Positions 47,024 to 56,167 are shown, numbered from the stretch's first letter. The stretch is 64,000 nt of DNA from Terriglobia bacterium (GCA_020073525.1 JAIQFA010000005.1:58169-122168), one strand, 5' to 3'. The notes: a model not told the origin generated them from the letters alone. Translations and numbers: made by a program.

Positions 47024-47208
47024 AAATGCATTCTAGCGGGAAGCATATTACCAGCGCGCAGCGTGTTGTCAGCCACACGCCGTGTATGGCGGCGCACACG
47101 GCCCGCCGCTCCAGGCGGACGTAAGTCGCGTAGCATCAACGGCCGCCCGGTTGGTCCCCCTTTTGCCATATCACTTGCGACTGCGCCAGCCGCAGAGGAG
47201 GTGACACA

Positions 47209-48126
47209 ATGACAACTACTTGGAAATCCGGTGACGACAAATCGACGAATCAGAAATCCGCCAAACAGGCAACCAACAACAATACAATCTCAGGGACAAC
47301 GCTCTCATCCTGGTCGCGCCAGCAAAAGCTGGCCATGATCGCAGGCTTCGGGATTCTCGGGCTGCTGCTCGCCGTGAGTGCGTGCTCGAAGCAGTCTCCA
47401 AAACCGGCGCTGGTCGGCGTATCCAGCCCCGCATCAAATTCCCCAACGCCCGCGGCAACCGCCACCCCGGCAGCCACGTCAGCCGTTGCAACGCCGACCA
47501 CCGCCACGAAGAAGACTCACAAGAAGCGTCCCGCGAACGTAACTTACACGGACCCGAACTCGGGCGTCTCATTCCTCTATCCGCGTAAGTTCGCGCTCAC
47601 CGCGGGCGACAAAGCGCAGCCTCAGTTTGCGGTCCTGGGCGATGCATCGATGAACTTCGTTCAGCCCGGCGGCTTCACGGTCGCGACTGTTGAAATGCCC
47701 GCCGGTTTGTATCCCGGCACCGACTTCGCTTCCGGCTTCTTCAATGTGAACGTCAATCGCAGCGTCTCTGAACAAGAGTGCGGCCACTTTGCGGTTGTCG
47801 ATTCCCACAATATCGACGGCGCGCCCGTGGATGCCGAAAAGGTGGAGATCGGCTCGACCGACATGGAAACGACTTCCAACTTTTCCGCCAGTGCCATGAC
47901 GCAAAGCGAAACCCAGTACTACCACAGCTATGAAAATGGAGCCTGCTACGAATACGTCCTGAGCGTGGGCACCGCTGGATATGGCGCTAAAGACGGCGTT
48001 GAGCCCGTCAACCGCGACGAAGTCTTCGCCAAGCTGGAAAAGATCCTGGCCACGGTAAAGATCAATCCAGTTGAGCAGGAGAAGGTTGCCGAACAGGCAG
48101 TGAACGGCACCACCGGCAAGGAGTAG
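47209..48126 (+). CDS. hypothetical membrane/lipoprotein
   Basis: 305 aa, TM IAGFGILGLLLAVSAC, T/P/A-rich linker. Confidence 0.65.
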   Translation: MTTTWKSGDDKSTNQKSAKQATNNNTISGTTLSSWSRQQKLAMIAGFGILGLLLAVSACSKQSPKPALVGVSSPASNSPTPAATATPAATSAVATPTTATKKTHKKRPANVTYTDPNSGVSFLYPRKFALTAGDKAQPQFAVLGDASMNFVQPGGFTVATVEMPAGLYPGTDFASGFFNVNVNRSVSEQECGHFAVVDSHNIDGAPVDAEKVEIGSTDMETTSNFSASAMTQSETQYYHSYENGACYEYVLSVGTAGYGAKDGVEPVNRDEVFAKLEKILATVKINPVEQEKVAEQAVNGTTGKE

Positions 48127-48149
48127 ACCAGCAGCACGAAAAACACTCG

Positions 48150-48181
48150 GGCCACGCGAACCGCTTGCGTGGCCTTTTTTT
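48150..48181 (+). terminator. rho-independent terminator
   Basis: ggccacgc gaaccgctt gcgtggcc ttttttt. Confidence 0.88.
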
Positions 48182-48306
48182 GCATCCTAGTCAAGCCAAC
48201 TTACATCTGAAATGTAATCTTCTTCTGGAAAACGCCCGGCAATTTTGTTCCGTTTATTGGCTCTTGCTGCCTCCAGAAAAACTGACACAAAGGATACTGA
48301 ATCAAC

Positions 48307-48909
48307 ATGCTGAAAGCAGCGCAACGGTTTGGTGTAGTTTCCGCCATCGCCCTTCTCGCGAGTCTGCCGGCGCTCGCCCAGACCTCCACCTGGAACATCG
48401 ACCCGGCACACTCGACCGCGCAGTTCACGGTGCGTCACCTGGGGATATCCAATGTCACCGGCAGTTTTACGAAGGTGACGGGAACCATCGCTCTGAACGA
48501 CAAAGACCTCACGCAGTCGCAAGTATCGGCGAGCATTGATGTCAACTCGGTCGATACCCGGGTCGAAGCGCGGGACAAAGATCTCAAGAGCCCGAATTTC
48601 TTTGAGGTTGAAAAGTACCCGACCATCGAGTTCAAGTCCAAAAAGATCGTGAGCGGCGGCGGGAAATTGCAGGTGATTGGCGACCTGACCATCCACGGAA
48701 CCACGCGGGAAGTCACGCTCGACGTTGACGGACCTACTCCGGAGTTGACCGATCCGTGGGGCAATTCGCGCCGTGGAATCTCCGCCACGGCGACCATCAA
48801 CCGCAAGGATTTCAATCTCGTCTACAACAAGCTCCTCGGGACCGGTGAAGCGGTCGTAGGAGACAACGTCAAAATACAGATTGACGCGGAAATTGTGAAG
48901 AAGAAGTAA
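48307..48909 (+). CDS. YceI family protein
   Basis: STWNIDPAHSTAQFTVRHLGISNVTGSFTKVTGTI, YPTIEFKSKKI, NRKDFNLVYNKLL. Confidence 0.93.
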   Translation: MLKAAQRFGVVSAIALLASLPALAQTSTWNIDPAHSTAQFTVRHLGISNVTGSFTKVTGTIALNDKDLTQSQVSASIDVNSVDTRVEARDKDLKSPNFFEVEKYPTIEFKSKKIVSGGGKLQVIGDLTIHGTTREVTLDVDGPTPELTDPWGNSRRGISATATINRKDFNLVYNKLLGTGEAVVGDNVKIQIDAEIVKKK

Positions 48910-48911
48910 GA

Positions 48912-48987
48912 ATCGGGTGATCTGGACATCGAAAATCGGCTCGGGGCTCAGATGACCCGATGGCCCGATCAGCCGATGACCCGATCC
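48912..48987. repeat. GATGACCCGAT word repeat (family H)
   Basis: atcgggtgatctggacatcg ... gatgacccgatggcccgatcagccgatgacccgatcc. Confidence 0.7.
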
Positions 48988-49005
48988 TCAAGGTATGATC
49001 GAACT

Positions 49006-49887
49006 GTGGTGACCAAGGGCGTCGCAAAAAACAAACTACAACTTTTGCGTTCTGAGAGACTGGGCAAACTGGCCTGGACGGTGCATGCCTTCTCGACGCG
49101 GCATGGTGGCGTGTCGCGCGTCTATGGCGGCAATGCGCTGAATCTTGGATTCACGAAGCAGGACTCGCGCGCCGCCGTCGAGCGCAACCGTGAGCTTTTT
49201 CTCAAGGAACTGGGCGCGACCAATCGAGACAAGAACTGGCCCCTGGTATCGCTGCGGCAGATTCATTCGGACCTGATCCACCGAGTCGAAGGAATGCCGG
49301 AACAGCCTTTGACTGGAGACGGACTCGTCACGGATACACCGGGGCTACTGGTGGCGGTGCAGACGGCCGATTGCCTTCCCATCATTTTGGCGGATCGGAC
49401 GCGGCGGTCGGTCGGCGTTTTCCATGCGGGCTGGCGTGGCACGGTCAAGCGGATTGTTGAGAAGGGCGTAGGCGAGATGCGGAAACATTTCAGGAGTGAT
49501 CCTCGGGACTTGGTGGCGGCGATTGGGCCGGGCGTGCGCGGGTGCTGCTACGAAGTGGGTGGAGAGGTGCGCACCCGGTTCGAAGCCCAGTTCGCATACG
49601 GCGGTAGCCTGTTTCGCGAGGTGAAGGAATCAGATCCGGTGCGCGAAAAATATCCTTTACTGTTCCTGACGGCGCGCGCACCGGGACACAGCGAGTTGCC
49701 GGTGAAGCTCTTTCTTGATCTGGTGGAGGCGAACCGGCGACAACTGCTGGATGCGGGCGTGCTGGCGAAGAACATCGATGCGGTTGGACCGTGCACCGCC
49801 TGCCATCCGGAACTGTTGTTCAGCTTTCGGGCGGAGAAGGGCGTAACCGGAAGACTGATGGGGGCGGTTGGAATCAGGCCCGAATGA
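49006..49887 (+). CDS. pgeF: peptidoglycan editing factor PgeF (DUF152/laccase-domain)
   Basis: FSTRHGGVSRVYGGNALNLGF, LRQIHSDLIHRV, QTADCLPIILADRTRRSVGVFHAGWRGTVKRI, CTACHPELLFSFRAEKGVTGR; GTG start assumed. Confidence 0.9.
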   Translation: MVTKGVAKNKLQLLRSERLGKLAWTVHAFSTRHGGVSRVYGGNALNLGFTKQDSRAAVERNRELFLKELGATNRDKNWPLVSLRQIHSDLIHRVEGMPEQPLTGDGLVTDTPGLLVAVQTADCLPIILADRTRRSVGVFHAGWRGTVKRIVEKGVGEMRKHFRSDPRDLVAAIGPGVRGCCYEVGGEVRTRFEAQFAYGGSLFREVKESDPVREKYPLLFLTARAPGHSELPVKLFLDLVEANRRQLLDAGVLAKNIDAVGPCTACHPELLFSFRAEKGVTGRLMGAVGIRPE

Positions 49888-49943
49888 AGGAGTCGGCTTC
49901 GCGCGACTGGGCGGACGAGGGCGTCCGCCCCTACGCGAGCTGT

Positions 49944-50642
49944 TTACGCCAGATCGAACAACAGGACTTCAGCTTCTTCGCTGGCTTTGATCGTCAGTTT
50001 CTTTTCTTCGCTTATGGCCGCGCCGTCTCCCTGGTGCATCTTCTGGCCGTTCAGTTCCACTTCTCCTTTGGCGACCTGCAACCATGCATGACGTTTGGCA
50101 GCGAGCGCCTGCGTGACTTCTTGTCCGGCGGCAAGGAGGGTGACAAACAACTTCGCGTCCTGATTGATCTTTACCGAACCCTCGGCGCCATCGCTCGAAG
50201 CAATCAAGCGAAACTGGCCGCGCTTCTCGACTTCGGGGAAGGTTTTCTGTTCGTAGCCGGGTTCATGCCCCTGCTTGTCAGGGAGAATCCAGATCTGCAG
50301 GAGGTGCACGGATTCGGTCGATGACGGATTCGCCTCGCTGTGGCGTATCCCACGACCGGCCGTCATCCGCTGCCCGTCTCCCGGCAGAATCACCGAACCG
50401 GTGCCCAGGCTGTCCTTGTGCTCGAGTTTGCCGGACAGGACATAGGTGATGATCTCCATATCGCGATGGGGATGCGTCGGGAAGCCGCCATTGGGCGCGA
50501 CCCAGTCTTCGTTGATCACCCGCAGCGAGCGGAATCCCATCCACTTCGGGTCGTAGTAATCGCTGAAGCTGAAAGTATGGCGGGTCTTCAGCCAGCCGTA
50601 GTCGCCGCCGCCCCGCTCGTTGCTGCGCCGGATGGTAATCAT
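49944..50642 (-). CDS. pirin family protein
   Basis: GWLKTRHTFSFSDYYDPKWMGFRSLRVINEDWVAPNGGFPTHPHRDMEIITYVLSGKLEHKDSLG. Confidence 0.94.
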   Translation of the reverse strand: MITIRRSNERGGGDYGWLKTRHTFSFSDYYDPKWMGFRSLRVINEDWVAPNGGFPTHPHRDMEIITYVLSGKLEHKDSLGTGSVILPGDGQRMTAGRGIRHSEANPSSTESVHLLQIWILPDKQGHEPGYEQKTFPEVEKRGQFRLIASSDGAEGSVKINQDAKLFVTLLAAGQEVTQALAAKRHAWLQVAKGEVELNGQKMHQGDGAAISEEKKLTIKASEEAEVLLFDLA

Positions 50643-50661
50643 GATGGTTGCCTCCTCATCT

Positions 50662-50679
50662 TAGTCGTTATAACAACTA
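50662..50679. promoter_or_regulatory. near-perfect palindrome, putative operator upstream of pirin gene
   Basis: TAGTCGTTATAACAACTA, one mismatched pair, in the pirin 5-prime region. Confidence 0.5.
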
Positions 50680-50716
50680 GTTAGATGCCTTGGCGGACGC
50701 GAAGGATTCAGGGGCT

Positions 50717-50777
50717 GGAAGAGTCGTTGGTCGATCGTCGTTGGTCGTTCGCGGTTCGTCGTTCGCTCTTCGCCCGC
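50717..50777. repeat. GTCGTTGGTCGTTCG word repeat (family I)
   Basis: gtcgttggtcgatcgtcgttggtcgttcgcggttcgtcgttcgctcttcgcc. Confidence 0.65.
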
Positions 50778-50848
50778 CGACAAAGGCTGCTATGCTTCGT
50801 TTGCGGTGGAGCGACGGGCGCCCTCGCCCGTCCTACCTGACTCTAGCT

Positions 50849-51157
50849 ATGCCTTATCACGTTGTCGCTTTCACCATGGCCCAAGTACGGCAAGGAGCGC
50901 TCGGTTTCCAGCGCGACCTGGGAGCCGTGTTGCGCGAGCGGCCCGAGATCAAAGTGTATTCAGCGAGCCCGTTCGACCTCGATGAACGCCGCCGCTTCAA
51001 GGATCGATTTGGCGGAGACATCGTGTATTTTCTCAACGACGCCGCGAGTCAGGAATGTGAGCGGATGGGCCTCGACTTGAATTTTCTGGCAGACCTCTCC
51101 GAGGACGAACTGCCCCGCCGGCGAACTTTGGTGGTTGGAATGCCGGAGCCGCGATAG
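50849..51157 (+). CDS. hypothetical protein
   Basis: 102 aa ORF MPYHVVAFTMAQVRQGALGFQRDLGAVLRERPEIKVYSASPFDLDERRRF... Confidence 0.55.
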   Translation: MPYHVVAFTMAQVRQGALGFQRDLGAVLRERPEIKVYSASPFDLDERRRFKDRFGGDIVYFLNDAASQECERMGLDLNFLADLSEDELPRRRTLVVGMPEPR

Positions 51158-51162
51158 CAAAA

Positions 51163-51217
51163 TGGGTTATTGAAAAACCGGCTCGGGTGGTCGGTCGCCC
51201 GATCGCCCGATCATCCG
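51163..51217. repeat. family H-type word repeat
   Basis: ggctcgggtggtcggtcgcccgatcgcccgatcatccg. Confidence 0.6.
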
Positions 51218-51555
51218 TCCTTCTTCTGTTTTTTGGACGAGGAATCGGACTTCGGCTTGTCGTCTTTCTTGCTGTCTTTGCTTGCCTTCGCGTCTTTGGA
51301 TTCTTTCGCCTCCTTCGACCCGCTGTCGCTTTCGGATGAAGAAGACGACGAGGACGACGACGAGGAACCGGCCCCCTTCTTCGCGTAGTCGGTCACATAC
51401 CAGCCTGAGCCTTTGAACTGCACGGCCGGAGCGGAGATCACTTGTTCGAGAACGCCTCCGCATTCGGGACACTTCTTCAGGTGCTTATCGGAGAATTTGC
51501 GGATTTCTTCAAAGCGGTGTCCGCACTTCTTGCACAGGTATTCGTAGTTGGGCAT
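51211..51555 (-). CDS. FmdB family zinc ribbon protein with Ser/Lys-rich tail
   Basis: MPNYEYLCKKCGHRFEEIRKFSDKHLKKCPECGGVLEQVISAPAVQFKGSGWYVTDY. Confidence 0.9.
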   Translation of the reverse strand: MPNYEYLCKKCGHRFEEIRKFSDKHLKKCPECGGVLEQVISAPAVQFKGSGWYVTDYAKKGAGSSSSSSSSSSSESDSGSKEAKESKDAKASKDSKKDDKPKSDSSSKKQKKDG

Positions 51556-51630
51556 GTGTGAGCTTGATTCTAGAGGCGGAGATTCACCGACGTCAATTTC
51601 GCAGTAGCTGCCTCATTGCCCCCAAGTTCA

Positions 51631-51714
51631 TTCACCACAAAGGCCACGAAGGTACACGAAGGCATCACCACCGAACAATTCCCTTCGTGGTACTTCGTGT
51701 CCTTGGTGGTTGAA
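51631..51714. repeat. inverted repeat of B family
   Basis: ttcaccacaaaggccacgaaggtacacgaagg ... ccttcgtggtacttcgtgtccttggtggttgaa. Confidence 0.85.
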
Positions 51715-51721
51715 GCAGTCC

Positions 51722-53335
51722 TCAGCGTTTCAGCAGATCCACCGGCTCGCGCACATCAACCACCCGGAAGTACTTTGCCAGCGCCGGATACTTTGCGGCG
51801 ACAGCCTCATACATAGCGTACGCCACGTTGCGATACGACGTGTGTCCGGCGGGCGTAGTGCGCAGCTCGGAAATGTAGAGCGCCTCGGCGAAGTCCATCT
51901 TGAACAGCGTGCGCTTGCGGAAAGCGAGCGGGATTGCGTACTGCGCGTTCTGCCCAGCTTCTTCGCCTCCGGACGCGGCAAGCTTTTGTACCGCGGCCTC
52001 GGTGCGCTTCATGGCCGATTCATAGTCAGAGCGGACTCCAGCAGGCTCGACCTCAGGCGGCGTGTCGAAGCCGTGGACTGTGGTGAAATCCTGCATGATC
52101 TGGACGCAACGGCGGTGACGGTGCATGTCGCGGAAACCGCCGATGTCCATGAGGATATCGAATCGGAACTGCTGGCCCGCGGAGAAGGGGCGCGGCAGCT
52201 CGTCGTGCTTGCCGCGATGGCGCAGGCCGAGATCGATGATCTCGCGGCGTCTCGCCTCGCCCGCGGCTTCGACCGTCCGTTGCAGCTGCCTGAAAGAATA
52301 GTGACAGTGGCCGTAAACCAGCGTGGTGGCGAGTTCGATCTCGAGCGCATCGTTATTAGACGGATCGTTGTCGAGTAAATCCACGAGCGGCGCTGGTTCG
52401 ATGGCGGCGCCTCGCATCAGTTCGGCGGCAGCCTGCTGGAGTTCGCGGCGTGTCTCGATTTCGTAGAGATTGGGATCGGCGTACTTCACCAGCGTGGGCG
52501 CGACCCGCACCTCGTGCAAGAGTTCGCGTTCGGCGCGATCGGCAATTTCGGACGACACGGATCGAATCTCGGCCACCAGGGCGCGCAGCGATTCTTCGTT
52601 CGCGTTGTAAGCCGGAGAAAGAGCGGCTTTCTTCAGCAACGCTCCCAGATCGCGCACTTCTTTATGCGGTTGCGAGAGCAGGTGGGCGACTTGCGTTTCC
52701 AGCGTCCGGGCGTTAACGATCTCCCCGAGCGATGTGTTGGTCGAGAGTGGCAACAGATAGCGCGAAATGTCGAAGGCGCGGGCGCGCAGGGTGCGCTCGT
52801 AGGCGTCCGGCTTCATGTCGGCGGGACGCGGCGTGATGCTGGCCAGATATTCGAACGTCCGTTGCGAAACTTTTTCGTAGGTTGAGAACAGGGACTCGAT
52901 CGTTTCACGATAGAGAGTCTGGGATGAGACATCCGCGAAACTCGGCGTGTAGTAGCCGCTCTTCCGGAAGTCCTGGTAGCGGGTCGAGCGTTCCTGCCCA
53001 TCCCAGCGCTGCTCGTCAGCAACGACGATGGCAGCGAGGATGGAGAGTCGCTCGATGGCGAGCGCGATGTGTGCCAGGTCGGCGATCGAGCGGTGCCCGT
53101 ACTGGAAGTAAAAAGTGTTGAGAAACTTTTCCGCCTTCTGCAGCGTGATTTCCTTCAGCGACTCTTTCATGGAGAGTGCTGAACGCGAATACTTGGCCAT
53201 GGCGTAGGCCTGGATCTCGGGCTCAACGCCATAAACAGCGAATACCTCGACGGAAGGTTCGGGAGCAGGGGTTGAAGCAGCGGGCTTGGAAACGGAATGC
53301 GAAGTCGTCGACTCGGTTGAAATTACTTCAGACAT
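51722..53335 (-). CDS. tandem-duplicated FAD-dependent thymidylate synthase (ThyX) family protein
   Basis: 537 aa; N half YGHRSIADLAHIALAIERLSILAAIVVADEQRWDGQERSTRYQ, C half YGHCHYSFRQLQ ... GGFRDMHRHRRCVQIMQDF. Confidence 0.85.
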   Translation of the reverse strand: MSEVISTESTTSHSVSKPAASTPAPEPSVEVFAVYGVEPEIQAYAMAKYSRSALSMKESLKEITLQKAEKFLNTFYFQYGHRSIADLAHIALAIERLSILAAIVVADEQRWDGQERSTRYQDFRKSGYYTPSFADVSSQTLYRETIESLFSTYEKVSQRTFEYLASITPRPADMKPDAYERTLRARAFDISRYLLPLSTNTSLGEIVNARTLETQVAHLLSQPHKEVRDLGALLKKAALSPAYNANEESLRALVAEIRSVSSEIADRAERELLHEVRVAPTLVKYADPNLYEIETRRELQQAAAELMRGAAIEPAPLVDLLDNDPSNNDALEIELATTLVYGHCHYSFRQLQRTVEAAGEARRREIIDLGLRHRGKHDELPRPFSAGQQFRFDILMDIGGFRDMHRHRRCVQIMQDFTTVHGFDTPPEVEPAGVRSDYESAMKRTEAAVQKLAASGGEEAGQNAQYAIPLAFRKRTLFKMDFAEALYISELRTTPAGHTSYRNVAYAMYEAVAAKYPALAKYFRVVDVREPVDLLKR

Positions 53336-53434
53336 GGGAGTGGAGAAATCTTAACCGTCCGCTGCGCCCGCGCGCAATCGGCCGGATGGGGGATAAAATC
53401 GGACGAAGCTCCAAAAACAACAGCAAGGTTTCCT

Positions 53435-53929
53435 GTGACCACTCCTACAGACCGTAGATCCCAGATCGCATTGATTCAGGTCACACTCCCCGAACACATC
53501 GAACAAGTTCGCAGCCTCTTCCTCGAATATGGCCGTTCGGTCGGCTTCAGCCTGTGCTTCCAGAGTTTTGACGAGGAATTGAAAAGCCTTCCGGGAGCCT
53601 ACGGCCCGCCGAGCGGAAGATTGCTGCTGGCCCGATACGCCGACCACGCCGCCGGATGCATTGCGCTGCGCAAGCTTGACGCCGGTATCTGCGAGATGAA
53701 GCGGCTCTATGTGCGGCCTGACGATCGCGGCCACGGCCTTGGCCGAATGCTGGTGGAGCGCTTAATCGCAGAGGCGCGCGCGATCGGCTATGAGCGCATG
53801 CGCCTGGATACGATTGCATCGGCAATGAAGGATGCGGTCGCACTCTATCGCAGGATGGGCTTCAAAGAAATCGCGCCTTATTCCGCAGTTCCCATAGAAA
53901 GCGCGCTGTGGATGGAACTATTGTTGTAG
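53435..53929 (+). CDS. GNAT family N-acetyltransferase
   Basis: EMKRLYVRPDDRGHGLGRMLVERLIAEARAIGYERMRLDT. Confidence 0.92.
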   Translation: MTTPTDRRSQIALIQVTLPEHIEQVRSLFLEYGRSVGFSLCFQSFDEELKSLPGAYGPPSGRLLLARYADHAAGCIALRKLDAGICEMKRLYVRPDDRGHGLGRMLVERLIAEARAIGYERMRLDTIASAMKDAVALYRRMGFKEIAPYSAVPIESALWMELLL

Positions 53930-54859
53930 ACGCCTGTCCGCAGAACTCGTGGCCGCGTCCTTGGGTGGGGCAGTCGGCGGCGGCCGGCCGGAGATCGGAG
54001 CGGCCGTGGATACTGCTGGGGGCGGTGCCGGAGGCTGGGCTTGGATTCCTGCCTGCGCCGGAGGAGACTCCGTCAGGCCTTTGCCGAGAACGACAATATC
54101 CACCCGGCGGTTGATGCCGCGGCCCTCGGCGGTGAGATTGGTTGCCACGGGGTGATACTCGCCGTATCCGGCGGCACTCAGACGATCGGGAACAAAGCCG
54201 TCTCGGACGATGAGGAGACGGACAATTTCCGTTGCCCGGGACGTGGAAAGCTCCCAGTTCGAGGGAAATTGGGCGGTGTGAATGGGAACGTTATCGGTGT
54301 GACCTTCGACCCGCAACCGATCGCTGTGCTGGCGGAGCAGGTTGGCGATGCGATCGAAGGCGGGCTGCGAGGCTGATTTCATCTGGGCGGAGCCGCTCTC
54401 GAAAAAACCTACCTCGCGCAAACTGATGACCAGACCATCGGGCTCGCGGCGCATGGCAATTTCCTTGCGTTTGATTTCTCCAGCTAGAGCAGTTTCCAGT
54501 TCGGCCTGCAACTGAGCCAGATCGCCGTTCTCCACACCCGAACCGAGCCCGCCCTCGGGCCGAGACGCGATCCGGCCAAGACTCGCAGTGCGCTGCGTGT
54601 TTTCGATGGCTTGCACGGTGCTGAACGGCATGGGCTCCGTAATATTGATAGGCACTTGCGTCGTGGATGCCTCAAAAATCCCCATCTCCTGGAAGGCGAC
54701 CTGAATCGCCAACGCCAACCTTCCGACTTTCTTCTTGTCGACTTGCGACGAAGCGTAGAGCACGACGAAGAAAGCAAACAAGAGTGTGATGAAATCAGCA
54801 TAGGAAACCAGCCAGCGCTCGTGATTGGCGTGACTGGGGTGTCGCTTCCGGCGGCTCAT
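53918..54859 (-). CDS. motB: flagellar motor protein MotB (OmpA-like)
   Basis: HERWLVSYADFITLLFAFFVVLYASSQ, VEGHTDNVPIHTAQFPSNWELSTSRATEIVRLL. Confidence 0.9.
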   Translation of the reverse strand: MSRRKRHPSHANHERWLVSYADFITLLFAFFVVLYASSQVDKKKVGRLALAIQVAFQEMGIFEASTTQVPINITEPMPFSTVQAIENTQRTASLGRIASRPEGGLGSGVENGDLAQLQAELETALAGEIKRKEIAMRREPDGLVISLREVGFFESGSAQMKSASQPAFDRIANLLRQHSDRLRVEGHTDNVPIHTAQFPSNWELSTSRATEIVRLLIVRDGFVPDRLSAAGYGEYHPVATNLTAEGRGINRRVDIVVLGKGLTESPPAQAGIQAQPPAPPPAVSTAAPISGRPPPTAPPKDAATSSADRRLQQ

Positions 54860-55635
54860 ACCTCCGACACCTCAGCGGTGGGGGCTTCGTGGGCCTGGGC
54901 GAGGAACCCCGTGAGCTTCGTTTCCAGCATGCGCGGGTTCATTCCTTCGAGAATGGAAACCACGCCCTCGATCGTCATCTCGCGAATGATCTGCTCGTCG
55001 CGGATGCGGATTTTCAGTTTTCCCGCGACCGGCAACAAGATGAGGTTGGCGGCGCCCACTCCATAGAGGGTAGCCACAAAGGCGACGGCAATCCCTTTTC
55101 CGACTTCGTCGATTTTGTCCAGGTGCTGCATCACCTGGATCAAGCCGAGCACGGCGCCAATGATCCCGATCGTCGGGGAAAAACCACCGGCCGATTCAAA
55201 GAACTGGGGGATTTTCTCCTCCTGCTCTCCTTTGTTATCCAGTTCGACTTCCATGATGTGGCGGAGTTCCTGCGAGTCGGTTCCGTCGACCGCCAACATG
55301 AGAGAACGGCGCAGGAAGGGTTCGTGGATGTTGACGAGTTCTTTGTCGAGCGAAACGATGCCTTCCCGGCGCGCCTTGTTGGCATACTTAACCAGGAGCT
55401 CGATGGTGGATCGCGGGTTCTGTGCGGGCTCGACAAACACCTTTGCCAGCCGCCGGAAGGCAGTCAACGCCACGGGCAAGGGATACTGAATAAGGATTGC
55501 GCCCAGCGTGCCGCCAAAAACGATCATGGCGGCTGTGGGCTGGAGCACTTGGCCAAGATTCCCGCCCTCCAGCATCAAGCCACACAGGACACCGCCCAGA
55601 GCCAGCACCAGACCGCCGAGAGTTGCCTTATCCAC
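54856..55635 (-). CDS. motA: flagellar motor protein MotA/MotP
   Basis: 259 aa, 4-TM pattern, AGGFSPTIGIIGAVLGLIQVMQHLDKIDEVGKGIAVAFVATLYGVGAANLI; 4-nt overlap with motB. Confidence 0.92.
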   Translation of the reverse strand: MDKATLGGLVLALGGVLCGLMLEGGNLGQVLQPTAAMIVFGGTLGAILIQYPLPVALTAFRRLAKVFVEPAQNPRSTIELLVKYANKARREGIVSLDKELVNIHEPFLRRSLMLAVDGTDSQELRHIMEVELDNKGEQEEKIPQFFESAGGFSPTIGIIGAVLGLIQVMQHLDKIDEVGKGIAVAFVATLYGVGAANLILLPVAGKLKIRIRDEQIIREMTIEGVVSILEGMNPRMLETKLTGFLAQAHEAPTAEVSEV

Positions 55636-55643
55636 CAGAACTC

Positions 55644-55904
55644 CTATTTCTCGCCAGCCGGGTGGCTGTTACCTTCCACGAGCGGAGGAAGCGCGGACCG
55701 GTTGTCCCACCAAAGCATGATCCCCTGCAGGACCGAGCGGCGGAACTGTACTACGCGTTCGAGAACGTCCTGCGCGCTTTCCCGAACGACAATTTTTTCA
55801 CCATTCACCAGGGTGATGAGGGTATCGGGAGACTGCTCGACAAACTTGATCAGGTCGGAATTGATGACCAGCGGATGGCTGTTGAGGCGGGTGAGCTGGA
55901 TCAT
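55644..55904 (-). CDS. flbD: flagellar FlbD family protein
   Basis: MIQLTRLNSHPLVINSDLIKFVEQSPDTLITLVNGEKIVVRESAQDVLERVVQFRR. Confidence 0.92.
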   Translation of the reverse strand: MIQLTRLNSHPLVINSDLIKFVEQSPDTLITLVNGEKIVVRESAQDVLERVVQFRRSVLQGIMLWWDNRSALPPLVEGNSHPAGEK

Positions 55905-56043
55905 AGTTTGGCTCCTGGACGGAAGAAAGCCCGCCACTGATGAGGGCTACATCCGTAGAGATCGGCAGAAACGGAAGGGCGGGGAGAAAGGAGCGGGAAG
56001 GGGCGGGTTACCTAAGGGCTACACCGCCTGGTACCTGTGGAAA

Positions 56044-56070
56044 TAAAGCCCGGACGCGGCACGCCGATGA
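56044..56070 (+). promoter_or_regulatory. sigma-28 (FliA)-type promoter for flagellin
   Basis: TAAAGCCC-N11-GCCGATGA versus consensus TAAAGTTT-N11-GCCGATAA, about 100 bp upstream of the flagellin ATG. Confidence 0.8.
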
Positions 56071-56167
56071 GCAGATTGAAACACAATTGGGTTCCGCGGA
56101 CACACGGAACGAGCTCCGGGAAGATTTCGGGGACGGATCCCAAAATCGGAACCAAAGGAGCAAATCC

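Noticed and set aside
54889-56046. 385 aa ORF on + strand
   Set aside because: Antisense to motA/flbD; the sense genes are unambiguous.
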